A stretch of 64,000 bases of DNA from Gongronella butleri. Lineage: Eukaryota > Mucoromycota > Mucoromycetes > Mucorales > Cunninghamellaceae. Positions 50,757-63,140 of this stretch are shown one piece after another (the first letter of the stretch is position 1; each line of letters starts with the position of its first letter). The notes beneath the pieces are model-generated. The model was given only the letters and a program-made list of their open reading frames with translations, was not told the DNA's origin and searched no databases. A program made the translations under genes and the position numbers. Location of the stretch: positions 1,178,001-1,242,000 of the forward strand of contig JAIWZP010000002.1 in assembly GCA_025201375.1 (NCBI GenBank), written 5' to 3'.

Positions 50757-52459
50757 ATTATCTCTGTTGCACTTGCTCCGCCCCCTCTTCTTCCTCTCTC
50801 TGTCTTTTTTTATAGTCATCTGGCCGGATTTTCGCCTGTTTACCCTTAAATCTTTTTTTTTTTTTCCATAGCAACACACTTGCCGTTGGTTTGAAATGCA
50901 CAAAAATAAATCAACTGGGCGCATAGATCGCGTCATAAACGAACCATGTACGCAATGATGACTCTTTGGACTTGATGGAGGGGAAGCACACCATGTAGCC
51001 GGCGATCTTTTTTTTTTTTTCCCAACAAGCATGATGTGGTCCTTGTGACTGGGGCAGAATTGTGGAGGGTGGGCCACATGGGGGAGCCATTAGCTATTGT
51101 GTGACACGGTGCGCAGCAATTGCCATAGAAACAGAGCGAATCTGCGTTTTTGTCCAATTTAATGCACTTTTTCACGTGCACTCCATGCCGCTCAGAATAC
51201 AGATCCGCCAGCTGCCGCCCCTGTCGGTGCTCGTTGGTTCCTATAACCTGATGCCGTGCGCGAGACATCATGGAGACGTCAAAAAGTAAAAACGAACATT
51301 TTTCGAGGCTCACTGGCGTGGCATCTCGGAGAAATCGCGCCAAATGAGGTTTCCGACGTGCCCTTGTGGCGACAGATAACGTGGTACGCGATTGACGCGT
51401 GAAAGCTGCCCCGGAGGCGCGATCAAGAAGCGTTTAAGCCAAAAAAAAAAATGAAAAAGTACACGCAAGTTACTCCCTGTGCTTGGGAAATTTGTCCTCA
51501 CGAAATATCATGGCAAGATGATGGAGGACATAGAACGTTAAAAATCGCATTTGAACCGCGTGGAACGTACGTACCTGTCAAATGGGCGCAAAAACAATGG
51601 GGAAACCCCCATTCAAGCCATTTACTCGATGACAACCCCATCAATCAACACATACGAGATGTCAATGGAGGGAGAGCGAGACAATGAGTTTAACGAGCAC
51701 AAATTTTGAGATGAATCCGCAAAGATCTGGGCAAGTTCTTTTTATAAAGCATCAAATTATTTGATTACAAGTGTCTCGCGAGAATAGTACTTGCCGATTG
51801 CCACGAAAATCTGGTATCAATGATGTTTTGCGCCCACTACGTATCATTTGGTTAAATTTTGGGGGCATTTGGGGAAGGTGATCAAGCGAGATGGGAAAGC
51901 AATCGTTTTGCGCGAAATCGGCGGCAAAGCAAACGAACCGAAATCAAGGTATGCCAATCAGGACCAAACTTGTTCGCAAGGTAGCCGGCACCCTGTCTGC
52001 GGGAAAAATGGCAAAAGAAACCGGGCTCCAATAGCTCGATTCAATGCAACGTGCGATTAAAGTGTTTTCTTTCATGGCATTTTACGGAGCAAAAACGCAA
52101 TGTGCAGCGCCGCTGCTGGATTGTGCGAAAAGAAGCGCACGGTGCGCACAAAATTTGAGCTCGCGAGGAACGCGTCGCGTGCTCGTGGCGCGAGAATTCA
52201 CGCGTTGAAAAATGGCCAAAACCGTGACATCACTTTGACCGCGCACTGTGCCGGCTCCAGCAAAGCATTTCTTGTGATCACCGGCATAGTCACGACGGCC
52301 TGGATCTTCTCTCTCGCATGATGCCAGTTTCGAGGCTCAGTGTTCATTTTCCGTCGCCTTGTAACAAAATCAAAATAGGATGTCAACGGTCAATAAATGG
52401 CATTTTACGCCAAAATGTGCTCCTTTACCCCAAATTTTTCTTTGCTTTTCCACGGATAA
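50757..52459. other. Intergenic, no gene supported
   Basis: A minus-strand frame 51343-50933 contains a Cys-containing stretch (KKCIKLDKNADSLCFYGNCC) but has no family match or signal peptide, and partly translates an A-run. No other candidate. Confidence 0.4.
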
Positions 52460-53110
52460 ATGGACGCGTTTGCGTGGTGGACCCAATGGCCCGGCGACTG
52501 GAGCACCTTGATTTCGCGATTTTTCGGTCCTCGACTGCACCCCAGGGAAATTTGGCATTTTTTGTTGCAGGCTGTTGCTCGTGAACCAGAGATCGCAGAG
52601 CTCCGAAAACGAGCTCATTCGAACCGGACAGGCTTCCTGCATCAATTAAAATGACTTTTTACGCACTGCAAAGCAGTTATTTCGGCTTCATTTTTTGTCA
52701 TGGATGCTTTTTAATATTTTATTGATGTTTTTCGCTGCCAAGACGTCCCAATACCTCGAAAGAGAGCTCACTCGACCAGGACAGGCGATCCGCGTCCTTT
52801 AGGGTCGCTTTGGTGCCCGTGAAACGTCGCTTCCGAAAGTCATTTTTCGAAATAGATACCTTTTAACATTTCTACTAGTTTGTCTCGCAGCGCAGAATAC
52901 TCCAGCGCCTCGAAAAAGAGCTCATTAGAACCGGAGAGATGCTCTGCATCGATTGAAACGTTTTTTACGACCGTACAGCAATCCATTTGTGCTGCATTTT
53001 TTCTGAAATAAATGCTTTGCTTTTCTTTTTTCACTATTTTTTTTTTTTTGAGATTTAATCAATACAGAGATACGAAAGGTCTAAAGATGAAAAGGAACAA
53101 AAGAGGGAAT
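52460..53110. repeat. ~150-bp tandem units downstream of the ABC transporter
   Basis: Three copies of a unit centred on CGAAAA(C/A)GAGCTCATTCGAAC-like cores at about 52601, 52753 and 52908. Period is about 153 bp, with intervening ATTTTTCGAAATA and TTTTTAATATTT blocks. Two units are found at the equivalent place beside the truncated copy (4472, 4622). Confidence 0.7.
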
Positions 53111-53116
53111 ACGACT

Positions 53117-56100
53117 TTAGGTAGAGGCAGACGCGGTAGTTGCGTCGTGCTTTGCCTTTGCAAGGACGAAAAGTTCTTGCTGTTCGCCGCTGCGAGCGCA
53201 CATTTGCTTAAAGATGCCGTCGTGCTTGGTCATAAGGTTGTACGGGGTGTCAAATTCCATGACCTTGCCTTGGTCGAGGACGAGAACGCGGTCGTAATCA
53301 ACAATGGTTCTCAAACCTAGAAAAAAAAAAGGATGATGAGCTGATTGATGCGCGATTGGCATTTTTGCAGCACTTGCGATGAGCAATGCACAGGAGAGTC
53401 GCGTGGCTAAACTCGCTTCGGATGGTGTCTTGGATTTTTCTAGCAAAAGAAGCGCGTCAGCGACATGGTTTTTACGACTTTCACGATTTTTCTCTCATTA
53501 AATTTTCTTACTTGTCAGTATCAAAGTCGACCGAGGAAGTTGCCTCATCGAGGACGACGACAGTGGACTTTTTGACGAGTGCGCGGGCGAGAGCAATGAG
53601 CTGGCGCTGGCCATGGGACCAATTTTGGCCATTCTCGAGGACTGGATCGTCGAGGGCGAGTGAGCGGCCGTCCTCGGTGGCGCCTGCAGCGTCGATGAGG
53701 TGCGAGCGCTTGAGTGCGGCCCACAGCGTGGCGTCGTCGTGCGCGTCAAATGGATCCAAATTGGTCCGCAAAGTTCCCGAAAACAGAACAGGCTCCTGTG
53801 GCACGATTGTCAAACGCGAACGCAGGTCGTCCAGCGCCAATGACGAGATGTCCACGCCGTCAATTGTGATCTTGCCGCGATTCATCGAAAGGAAGCGGAA
53901 CAGTGTCAGTGTGATGGTGCTTTTGCCGGATCCCTAAGGGTAAAACAAAAAAGGTAAGATTACATGGCAAGGAACGCGTTCCAAATCGCGCTCCGTTGCG
54001 CTCCATCGCATCAAAGACGCGTCCGATAGCGTCCTATCGCGTCAGAATCGCGTGTTTACCGTTCTAAAACAAAATAAAAGCGAAATGAGCCACTCATTCG
54101 GTGAGAAATAGACAATAGAGAGAAAAAAAAAGCGTTGCTTACCTGCCCACGATGCCGACCTTCTCGCCTGGCTTTGTTTGGAACGAGATGCCATGCAGCA
54201 CGACGGGTGTATCGGGCGCGTATTGCACCTCGACGTCTTCAAACGTGACTTGGCCGCTTTCGGGCCATTGCGCGCGTGCAACGGCGCCTTGATCGTCCTC
54301 TTGGTCCACCGACATGTATTCTTCCACGCGCTCAATAGACACGCTTTTGCGCAAAAAAATGAAAATAAAATAAAATATCATATGTGTAAATCCATATTCG
54401 TAAGCGCGGATTTTGATGATTTTTTTGATGATGCCGTTTCCGACGCTAATTCTTACCAATTCATTTCATTGATTGCATAGCTGCGTACAATCCATAAGAT
54501 ATGGTGTGTAAACGTGAGCGAATAGGCAAGGCTGAGGCCTGCAAGGCCAGCATCGATCCAATCGCGGGACAAGAGAAGCACAATGGCCGTGAAGAGGCCG
54601 ACGGCGGCGCCAAGGATGTCGACACGGCAGTGGAGCCAGCGATTGGTGGCCCACATCCAAATAAACGGGCGATTATTTGTGTCAACTTTTTGGAAATTGT
54701 CGTTGATGAACCTGCGCTGGGCACCAAAGGCGCGAATGGTGGCAACGCCTTGAATGCTTTCGTTGAATTGCACGTAGATGGGGCTGCGCGACACGGAATT
54801 GAGACGTTTCATATCGCGCGAGGATCGCAAATAGTAGCGCCCAACGTGCCAAAAGACCAAGGCAATGACCGAGCCAGGAACGATGAACATGGGCGAGACC
54901 ACGGTGATGAGCACGACCACGTAGATGCATGCAATGCCATTGTAGAGCAAAAATGAGAGCGAGGGGCCCACGGCGTGGTCCACGGTCTCGAGATCCGACG
55001 AAAACCTGTTCAAAATGCGACCGAGCGGTGTAACATCAAAAAATCTTGCCTTGGCACGCAAGATGCGATCCAAGAGCTGGCTATGCAGGTGCGTCGAGGC
55101 GCGAATTGAACCTGAAAACAGGGTCAAATAGCGGAATGTGTTCATGATCAGGGCAACCAAGCCAATGAGCACGTAAATGGCAAGATAATAGGACACATTG
55201 ACGGAATCGTCCACGCGTCGCATTGTGTCGTCGTCTTGTGGTGAGGTTTGCAGCGAGGCTGAGCGTAAGAAAAAGGCGGTGGCCGAGAAAATGGTGGATT
55301 TTGCAGTTTTCGAATAAGCAGAGGACCAAATTTTGATCCAATAATCCTGGCCGACAACGGACGCTTGCGCAAACCCAAACATGAGCAGGATCAGCACCCA
55401 GAACGCGTATCCGCCCGATGCTTGCACGTATGCGCGGTAAACAGCGAATTTCACACCACCTTCTGCGCGAGCCTCGTCTTTGGTGAGCGTGCCAGCACCA
55501 TTGTCATCGTGTATGTCGCTGTACGCATTCTTTGGCACCGACGGAATCACTTTGCTACTGTCGTCGTCATCTTCATCCGTCGATTCGTCCAAAAGCGAGA
55601 ATTCGTCACCAAGCACGCCTGCGGCCATCACGTCCTTTGGCGTGCCAGCGGCGGCAATGGTGCCCTCGTGCATCGCCACCACGTAGTCTGCGCCGCGAAT
55701 GCAGAGGCCGACGTGATGTGTCACAAGAAGCACCGTGCGCCCACGCATCAAGTCGCCCATCAGACAATGTTGGTAAATATGCTTGGCCGTGTGCGCGTCC
55801 ACCGCAGACAAACAGTCGTCCAAGATCACAATCTCCGCCTGCGAGTACACCGCGCGCGCAATCGCCACTCTTTTTTTTTTTTTTTTTTTAGAAAAAAGGA
55901 GATCAATTCCATGGTTTTCTTCTTTTTTTTCCTGATTTACCTTTGCTTTTGGCCACCAGACAAGCTGATGCCCTTTTCGCCAACCTGTGTCCTGTCGTTG
56001 TGTTCCATGATATCGAGGTCACGCGTCAATGCGGTCATGTAGAGGACGCGTGCATAGCGTTCCGGGTCGAATGGCTGGCCAAACAGGATATTGTCGCGGA

Positions 56101-59014
56101 TGCTGAGGTTCTGGAGCCACGCGGTCTGCGCGACGTACGCGATGCCCGACGCGCTGCCGCCAATGATGCGATCGGTGGCGCGTTTGCGTGGGAGAATGGC
56201 GGCGCCCGCGACACAATGGGTCTCGCCCAGCAAACTCGCGAGAAGCGTGGTCTTGCCGGCGCCCGTGGGGCCACAAATCAAGGACAATTTGTTCATGGGG
56301 AACGACAGGTTGATGTTTTTGAGCGTGGGCGAACCATTGGCCTGGTCGTCGTCAGCATGCCACGTAAAAGCGGCATTTTCGACGAAACCAAGGGTAACGG
56401 ATGGGTGCGTGGTGGCCGTCGCATTGGCATCGACGTCCTGCTCGCGCAAAAAGGCCTCGACACGGCGCACAGACACGGTGCCCTGCAGGGCAAATGACGT
56501 GATCGCGGGCAATTCGTCAAAGATGCCCTTGAACGTGTTAAAGAGCGACAAGGCGCTAAAACTAGTAGCGGCCGTGAGGATATGGTCGCGCGTGTAGGCA
56601 TAAAACACGGCCACCATGGTAAGCACCTTTAGGGTTCAATAATAATCTCGTTAGGACACTTTTAGGGCGCAGGAATCTCGTTAGGGTTTAGGGCTTACCG
56701 GCACAAGGAAAAACACGTTGCTCATCCACATGAACATGACCAATCGCGCTTTAAGTGCCTTGAGCTCCTCGGCACGCGCACCAACAATCCGCTGCCGGAA
56801 TTGACGCTCCCATGCAAAAAATTTGACAATGCGAATCGCATTCAAAAGCTCATTCATCAGCTTGATCCGCTTGTCCGTGCGCCGAAGCACGTTCTGCTGC
56901 TGCTTTTGGAACCGCCGGCTCAAAACATACGTCACAGGCTGCGCAAGCACCATCACAAACACGCCATACAGAGACGCTACTCCCAGCAATTGGTACAATG
57001 CCCACACGCAAATCACCGTCTGCAGAGGAAAGCAATAAAAATAGAAAATCTGTCGAAAACATTGAAAAACAAAATGAGAAAAATGAGAAAAGTGAAAAAG
57101 GGGGGATGACGCGACACGGGGGGGTTTTTTTTGTTCTTTCTCTTTTTTTTTTTTCTTTTTTTTGGATGTCTTACATAGGCAATGGCATCGCCGAGCTTTT
57201 GGGCGTCCACAGAGAGCAGATTGTTGACATTGCTCTTTGCATTGGCGGCGGCGACCTGGTCTTCGGGTTTGGCAGTGTCCGAGGTATCGCGTCGGCGCAG
57301 CGCCTTGCCGTATACCTCACCAATGACAATGGATTGTAGGCGGATGCCGAGCACACGGCCAATATACAATGCTTGCTGGTACGCAAGCGATTGCGCGCAC
57401 GACGTGGCAAACAGGCCAAGCGCGTAAAAGAACGCGGTGAGCACCGGCGTGTCGGCGTCGGCGCCTTTTTCGATGAATTTGATGATCTTGTTGAGGAAGA
57501 ATGGCGGGCCAAACATGGACACGGACCACACCATGCTGTAAACGAATTGCACGCCCAGTGGGCGTCGGAACGCGCGCAGCACCGACCACACGAGATTCAC
57601 CCTATAGCCCCATCGGTAATACGCGAGTGTGCTTGCTGCACGGTTCTCGGCAGGCAGCTCAAGCAGATCGCCATCATCCAGCGTCTGTGTCCACCCCTTT
57701 TTCATCATCTCATCCACCCAGCTGAACATGAATTGTGAATAAATCGACGCCCAATGCTCGCCAGACATGAACCGACCCTAAAAAAGGAGAGATGTGCCAA
57801 ATCGGGCAAAAATAAAAAAGGCGGGGAAAAACAAGTCAGAAAGCTCATCGAACACCATCATCAGCAAGGAAACAAAACGGATCATCCCAGATGTCATGGG
57901 AAAAGCCAAAAAAAAAACAAAAGGCTCATCGGTGGATCGCGTCTCTTTTTTTTTTCCTCTTTTTTTCCTCTTTTTTTTCTCTTTTTTTACGGATTTTAGC
58001 AAGACGGGGCCTTGTGGCGCGCCGACGGGCGGCTCGACAATGATGAGCGTGAGCAAGATAGAGTTGAGGGCCAGCATCCAGGTTGAAAAAAGATAACCCG
58101 AGGCGGCATGCCAATGCGTGGACAAGAATTGATAGAAAAGGACGACATCCAGCGCACGCAAAAGCCAGTCAATGAGGTAAAGCATGTTCAATTGAATGCA
58201 TACATGTTTCAAGAACGCCTTGGTGCCATACACACGCGTTGTGAGAAGGAGGACCGTGCAATACACCTGCAAAAAGAAAACGAAAAAAAAAGCAGAAAAT
58301 ACATGAAAAATAAGGTTCAGCGGAATTGGTCCCTGGCGCGGTGCCTGATTCTCTCTTTTTCCATGATCCTGTGACGTGCATACCCAGTAGACAAGGCGTG
58401 TGCGGAACATCCATTGGATCTGGTCGTCCTCAACACGCGGATCCTTGTGATAATGGCCGTCAGCAAGCTCAATCATGGCAAACACGCACAGTGCGCATTG
58501 CGCGAGCGACAAGGCGAGGCGGCCAACCGTGTAAAGTGTCCATTCAGGTTTGCCGGAGAGATCCAAGGCAACTGTGTCGTCTTCCAATGGAAAAGGGGGC
58601 GAAAACGACGATGACGACGATGCCGATGATGCGTCACCAAAGGTGCCATATGCTTGTGATGCCTGTTGAGCGTCCTTGTTGGGCAGCAGCGACTCGGACG
58701 GCGTGCGATGATGCCGTGCAACGCGCACAAGCACGATGACCAGCGACACAATCAAGCAAATTGACGGAACCATGCCGTTTACAAGCCTGTAACCCCGGTG
58801 AGTTCCACCGTCACTATGAGCCGCTCTCGTCCCAGCGTTCCTTTTTACCTTTCATGATAGCAGGGCTGCCACTGCCAGAGAGACTGGGCAACGGCGAGAA
58901 AAAAAGGGAAAAACTGACGGTCAGGCGCTGTATGCCGAGAAAAGCGCATATTTCATAAGGGGGGCAACAGCCACCGTTGCTCTTTATTACCTCTGGCGTA
59001 CACTGGACCACCAT
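53117..59014 (-). CDS. ABCC (MRP-type) full-length transporter
   Basis: Thirteen exons: 59014-58991, 58883-58849, 58786-58384, 58266-57991, 57777-57175, 57019-56699, 56626-55941, 55869-54457, 54343-54143, 54063-54060, 53933-53512, 53439-53378, 53316-53117; 4650 nt, 1549 aa, in frame. TMD0 (about 1-245), TMD1, NBD1 (Walker A GPTGAGKTT about 673, signature LSGGQKQR, Walker B ILDDCLSAVD with the ABCC-typical non-catalytic Asp, TTHH-region LVTHH), TMD2, NBD2 (GRTGSGKST about 1318, NWSHGQRQL, VVVLDEATSSVD, IAHR). Likely a vacuolar or plasma-membrane pump for organic anions or glutathione conjugates, similar to Ycf1/Bpt1/Ybt1. Start chosen at the only nearby ATG, about 95 nt after a TATA box. Confidence 0.93.
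53317..53377 (-). other. GC-AG intron in the ABC transporter
   Basis: Donor GCAAGT directly after CAT-C. With acceptor CTAG it restores IAHR-LRTIVDYDRV of NBD2. The GT two bases further (AA|GTGCTG) would shift the frame. The same donor is kept in the truncated copy at 5080-5075. Confidence 0.8.
54060..54063 (-). other. 4-nt microexon completing Walker A of NBD2
   Basis: AACG between TTTTAG and GTAAAC. Upstream exon ends with AG (phase 2) and downstream exon starts with GGATCC: AG+A ACG GGA TCC reads R-T-G-S, giving GIVGRTGSGKST. Direct joining of the flanking exons breaks the frame and the motif. Confidence 0.88.
56627..56698. repeat. TTAGGG-like repeats inside an ABC intron
   Basis: The 72-nt intron contains two copies of (A/T)ATCTCGTTAGG and a TTAGGGTTTAGGG stretch (+ strand). 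Confidence 0.6.
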
Positions 59015-59107
59015 GGGAATATTGTCAATGAGCAAATAGAAGCGGTTGCAAAGCAAGTAACAGAAAAAGAAAGTAAAAGAAGAAAAAAAAAAAGCGCAGA
59101 ATTAAAT

Positions 59108-59114
59108 TATATAT
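59108..59114 (-). promoter_or_regulatory. TATA-like box of the ABC transporter gene
   Basis: TATATATAA on the minus strand about 95 nt before the ATG at 59014. Confidence 0.45.
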
Positions 59115-59425
59115 AGCCCGAGTTTGCGGGGCCAGTGCCCATTTCCCCTTTTGGCGCGGTTGCACAAAAGCGCGTCCAGGTGGCACGCAGCATTGATTTA
59201 ATGCAAGATCTGATTGATTTTGGCCACACAGGTGCTTTTACGGATCTTTTTTTCTCTTTTTTTCACAAGATTGCTTCCTTTACTGGGGTGGCTGGTGGGG
59301 GGTGGGGATTTGAAAAGGGAGGGAATAACAGCCAATTGGGGGGAGCAAGAGGGGGGATCAAAGATCACTCTAATAATGGACGATGCAGAATAATATAAAA
59401 AAAAGGGGAGGAGGAGAGCAAAAAA
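59115..59425. other. Spacer between ABC promoter and PSS 3' end
   Basis: No gene recognised; G-rich tract near 59285-59355. Confidence 0.5.
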
Positions 59426-61199
59426 TTACTCGTCCTTGTCGACCGAACGCTTTGCGCGCGCTGGCTGGATGACGAAGCGCCACAGCGGGAAGATGACAAG
59501 GACAATCGCAAAGAAAATTGACCACGACACCTTGACGACCATGGGTGCAGGCGTGTGGAACTCGTTTTCCGAGAATTTGAGACAAATCAGAGACTCGGTC
59601 ATGATGTTGCTGATGAAGAGCCATGCGTGTGCACCGAGACGGTTCGTGTTGCTATAAAAAAATGGGTCAGGGACCTTGATTTTCCGGGTGCGAAGTCATT
59701 TCGTCCTTTTCCCCTTTTTTTCTTACCGATCCGACAGGTACTGATACACGTCGCGTGCACCCGGCAGGGCAAAGAAGAACACCAGGATGAGGCGGTACGT
59801 GTTCAATGGATGCTCAGGCGGCACCCACAGCATGTACTTTAGGTAAAAGCAATTCAACTCGCATTGCAAGAAGACCAACATGAGTGCGACCATGCCAAAG
59901 TAGTTCTTGGGACTCGACGATGGCTTCCACTCAAAGCGCGTCCAGTCATACGGCGTGAATTGCTGCACGGCGCGCTTTGCCTTGCCTCGTAATGACTTGA
60001 TTTGACGGAAGCCGACCCACGAATAATGCTAAGAGAGAGGGGAAATTAACATTCCACGCTCAAAATCCTTAACATGAATCCATGGCGCACCGGAAAGGAC
60101 GGACAGTGCATCCAATTGCACCCCCAAAAAAAATTGTCCAGAAAATGCCCAAAACCACCCTGGCGACGCGCTTTTCTTTCCTTCTCCCCCTTTTTTTTTT
60201 CTTTGCTTACCTTGACTTCCAGGTATTGACATGTCTTCATGCCGAGGTACAGGCCCGCCCAATTGCACAAGAGGACATCCAGGATCCACTGTTTGCGACA
60301 AAAATGGGAGGATGAGCATGAGACACGTTTTGTTGGCTCAGGTGACGCGGTGTTTTTCCTCTCGGTCGCTCTTTTCTTACATGATCCCACCAACACTCGG
60401 CAAAATTGTTCAATTGGTGCTGCAGCGAGTACTCGCACAGCTCAAAAGCCACGGACAAAATCCAGCAAAGGTAATAATCGCGCACAATCAGCGCCTTGCC
60501 ATACCAACCAAGCGCGTGCGCAAGCACAAAAATGTCCAATTGATCCTAAGAGCAAAGGAAAACAAGGTCAGGGCATTTTGTGTTTTGTCGTCTTGTGTTG
60601 TGTGAGGTCATGTGCGTGCTGTGTACCTGGATGTTGGACCAAGACGTTTCACAATTGTCCGCATAAGATCGCTCGGGCAGCTCGATGCCAAGGTTGGGAT
60701 CAAAGTACGTCATGAATCGGCGCGCATCGTTCTTGTTCTATAACAAAAAGAAAACATTTTAGTGCCTCTTTTGCACATTGCGCCTATTTTCCCCCAATTT
60801 TCGGGCTTACCATGAAGAGCATAAAGACGAGAAACAGCTGATAAATGACACTGAGGCTGAGGACGGCACGCCAAAAGGGGACGCTTGGGCGGACAAAGGG
60901 TCCGTCGCGGAATTGAAGCATGCCAATGAACACAAAGCACCAAATCGACGCCATGATGCCCAATTTCACGCTCGTTTCCGTATCTTCGTGGTTTGTGCGT
61001 AGCCCTGCGTAAAACAGCCAAGCAAGCATGACAAGCAGCGCCGTCAGCGTGTGGGGATGGACTTGTTTTTAAGAAGAAAAAAAAAAAAGGGCGTCAATTT
61101 CGTGGATCTGGCGCGGATCTTGTTTTTTGACGCGATCTTACATAGTTCTTCGGCACTGTTGGCCGCAATGCGAGGATCCTCTACGTTGCGTTCTTTCAT
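59426..61199 (-). CDS. Phosphatidylserine synthase, base-exchange (PTDSS) type
   Basis: Seven exons: 61199-61142, 61061-60811, 60737-60627, 60545-60381, 60288-60211, 60028-59727, 59651-59426; 396 aa. Multi-pass ER protein exchanging serine for the head group of existing phospholipids. Family hallmarks: [20 protein letters not shown] (first TM), [94 protein letters not shown]. These are PTDSS1/2 features, not those of the CDP-DAG enzyme Cho1. The C-terminus is short and basic (AKRSVDKDE). Confidence 0.93.
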
Positions 61200-61351
61200 A
61201 AGGTATTACTGGGAGACGACCCCTTTGACGGTAAACAGGAAAAATAGTAAGAAACAAAAAAAGAGAAAAAAAGAAAAAGGAAAATCGCAGAGATCGCTTG
61301 GGATGCTGCAGAGGAAAAAAAAAAAAAAAAAAAAAACTTTATTGCCGCCAA

Positions 61352-62907
61352 TCACAGCTGGCCCCTGATGTCGACACGCTTATATCGCTGCAAGGCGTTC
61401 GTCAGGATCGGCAATGCCAGCTTTGTCTGCAGCGTGTTGTTTTTAAACAACTTTTTTGTCACTTGATGCGACTTTAGGAAGCGTTTGCACGCGCCAATGT
61501 CATCAAATTCGAGCTCCTGGACAATCGTTGCCAGTGACATGGTCATGTATCTACGTGGCATGAAAAAAAAAATCAGACACGTGGCGCGGACGCGTCGTTC
61601 ATTCGTCCATAAAAGGCACACTTACGCCTTGCACAAGATACACATGGCGCGCACACGTTCGCGGTCCACGAATTTGTCCAGCAGATACCCATTCATGTTG
61701 GGCGCCTCGCGATACAATTGGAAGAATTGATGGTAATTGCCGGCGTCCAGGGCTGCTCGCACTGCCATTGCATGTTCCAAGCCCGGATCTGATTGGAATT
61801 GGCTCGTTTTGATCACATGTAGCGTCGCAATCACGTCTACATCAAAAAAAAAAAATTATCAATTGCCTCTTTCTTTCTGTCTCTTTTCTCCACTTACCTG
61901 AGCGGTGCTGTGAAAAAAGAAAGTAAAGCAGTCGATACGCGAGGAATTCACCCTCATGCCCAGGTTGACCCATCGCGTACAGTATCTTGAGTTGCGACTG
62001 ACATTGATTAAACTCGCCAATGTCTCCCTGCAGAAAAAAAAATCAGTGGATATTCATCCATTGATTTTTTTGACACTTTTTTTTTGGGGAAACCTCACCT
62101 TTTCCAACGCAATGCGAGCGTGTGTTTCGTATACTTTTACCGTGAATTTACTCCTGATGTGCTGGACCTGGCATCAAAACAAAGAACGAGCGCGTCAATG
62201 ATGGAAAAAAAGGAGGGAGGGAGGAGTGTTTTACCATGAGATCCTGGCGAATGGATTTTAGCTGGCTACAGACAACAGTGCCATAGTCTGCCTTTTGATT
62301 GTACTGTCGGACGACCCATTTGAGAGATTTTTTGAGCACGTCGGGCGGCCGCACGGTGGCGGGATCGACGGCGGACGTGAGACGCAGGTATTCCTTTGTG
62401 ATTTGCGTGCTGTAGCCCACAACGGGCTGGCTTTCGCTCAAATTCGATCGCTGTTCACTTTGATTGGCATTGGGTATCCGTGAAAAGGACGAGGACGACG
62501 AAGAGGACGCCATTGGCGACGATGAGGCTGTGGATTTTGCGGTGGGCGTCGACGGTGGCGAATCGGCCTGGAAACGCTGCAATCGTTGCAATCGTCGCTG
62601 TTGCTCGTCATGCGTGAAATTCGCCTCGATGATCCCACCGGTCTTTCTGCTCCACACAAAAAAAAAAAGGTGAATTCACTCATCGGGACGGCGTCTTGTA
62701 TGCTTTTATACGTTTATTTTTAATTTTTACCTCTTTTTGTTAGCCGTTTGAGACGGCTGGGCGGTATTGTCGGCAGGCAAGCCGATTATGCGCACCTTCC
62801 GCTTCGCGTTTGCGGTGGGGATATATTTCGGCTCTGTTTAAACGAAAAAGTTGGTCAGGGCGCGTGTGTTTTATCAATAAACGTGGCTATTTGTTGGTTT
62901 TACCCAT
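61352..62907 (-). CDS. THP3: SAC3/GANP-domain protein THP3/LENG8-like
   Basis: Seven exons: 62907-62904, 62833-62731, 62646-62235, 62167-62099, 62027-61898, 61836-61626, 61550-61352; 375 aa. Basic N-terminus (MEPKYIPTANAKRKVRIIGL), Gln-rich helix, Ser-rich linker, then the SAC3/GANP PCI-like part: EYLRLTSAVDPATVRPPDVL, ADYGTVVCSQLKSIRQDLM, VYETHARIALEKGDIGEFNQ, YAMGQPGHEGEFLAYRLLYF, YMTMSLATIVQELEF. Matches THP3/LENG8, linked to transcription elongation and mRNA processing. The first coding exon is only ATGG, required to start the protein at M-E-P-K. Divergent with eS26, 233 bp between starts. Confidence 0.88.
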
Positions 62908-63140
62908 AAGGATCAGCAAAAGAGAGACGGCGCGCGCGCGTGCTATGCAAAAGGGCAAAGAAGGAACAAAGAAAAAGGGAGGGGAGAGAAAAAAAAAGGA
63001 TGAATTGGGCAATTTGCAATTCATGCGGAGTGTCCGGGCCGGGGCGCCCCAGGCAAAGGCTGCCCTACTTTTTTGAGCCCGGCATGGCCGCCCATCGAGT
63101 TCTCTTTTTTCTTTCTCTTTTCCTACCTCTTTAATTCACT
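62908..63140. promoter_or_regulatory. Shared promoter region THP3/eS26
   Basis: 233 bp between divergent start codons; includes CG-alternating run near 62930-62941 and a polypyrimidine tract before the eS26 ATG, as is usual for ribosomal protein genes. No specific element assigned. Confidence 0.5.

Noticed and set aside
50933..51343. Minus-strand frame with several cysteines
   Set aside because: No signal peptide or family; the frame passes through an A-run that looks like non-coding sequence.
58994..59056. Upstream start for the ABC transporter at 59056
   Set aside because: The codon is TTG, not ATG; the first ATG in frame is 59014 and lies suitably behind a TATA-like box.
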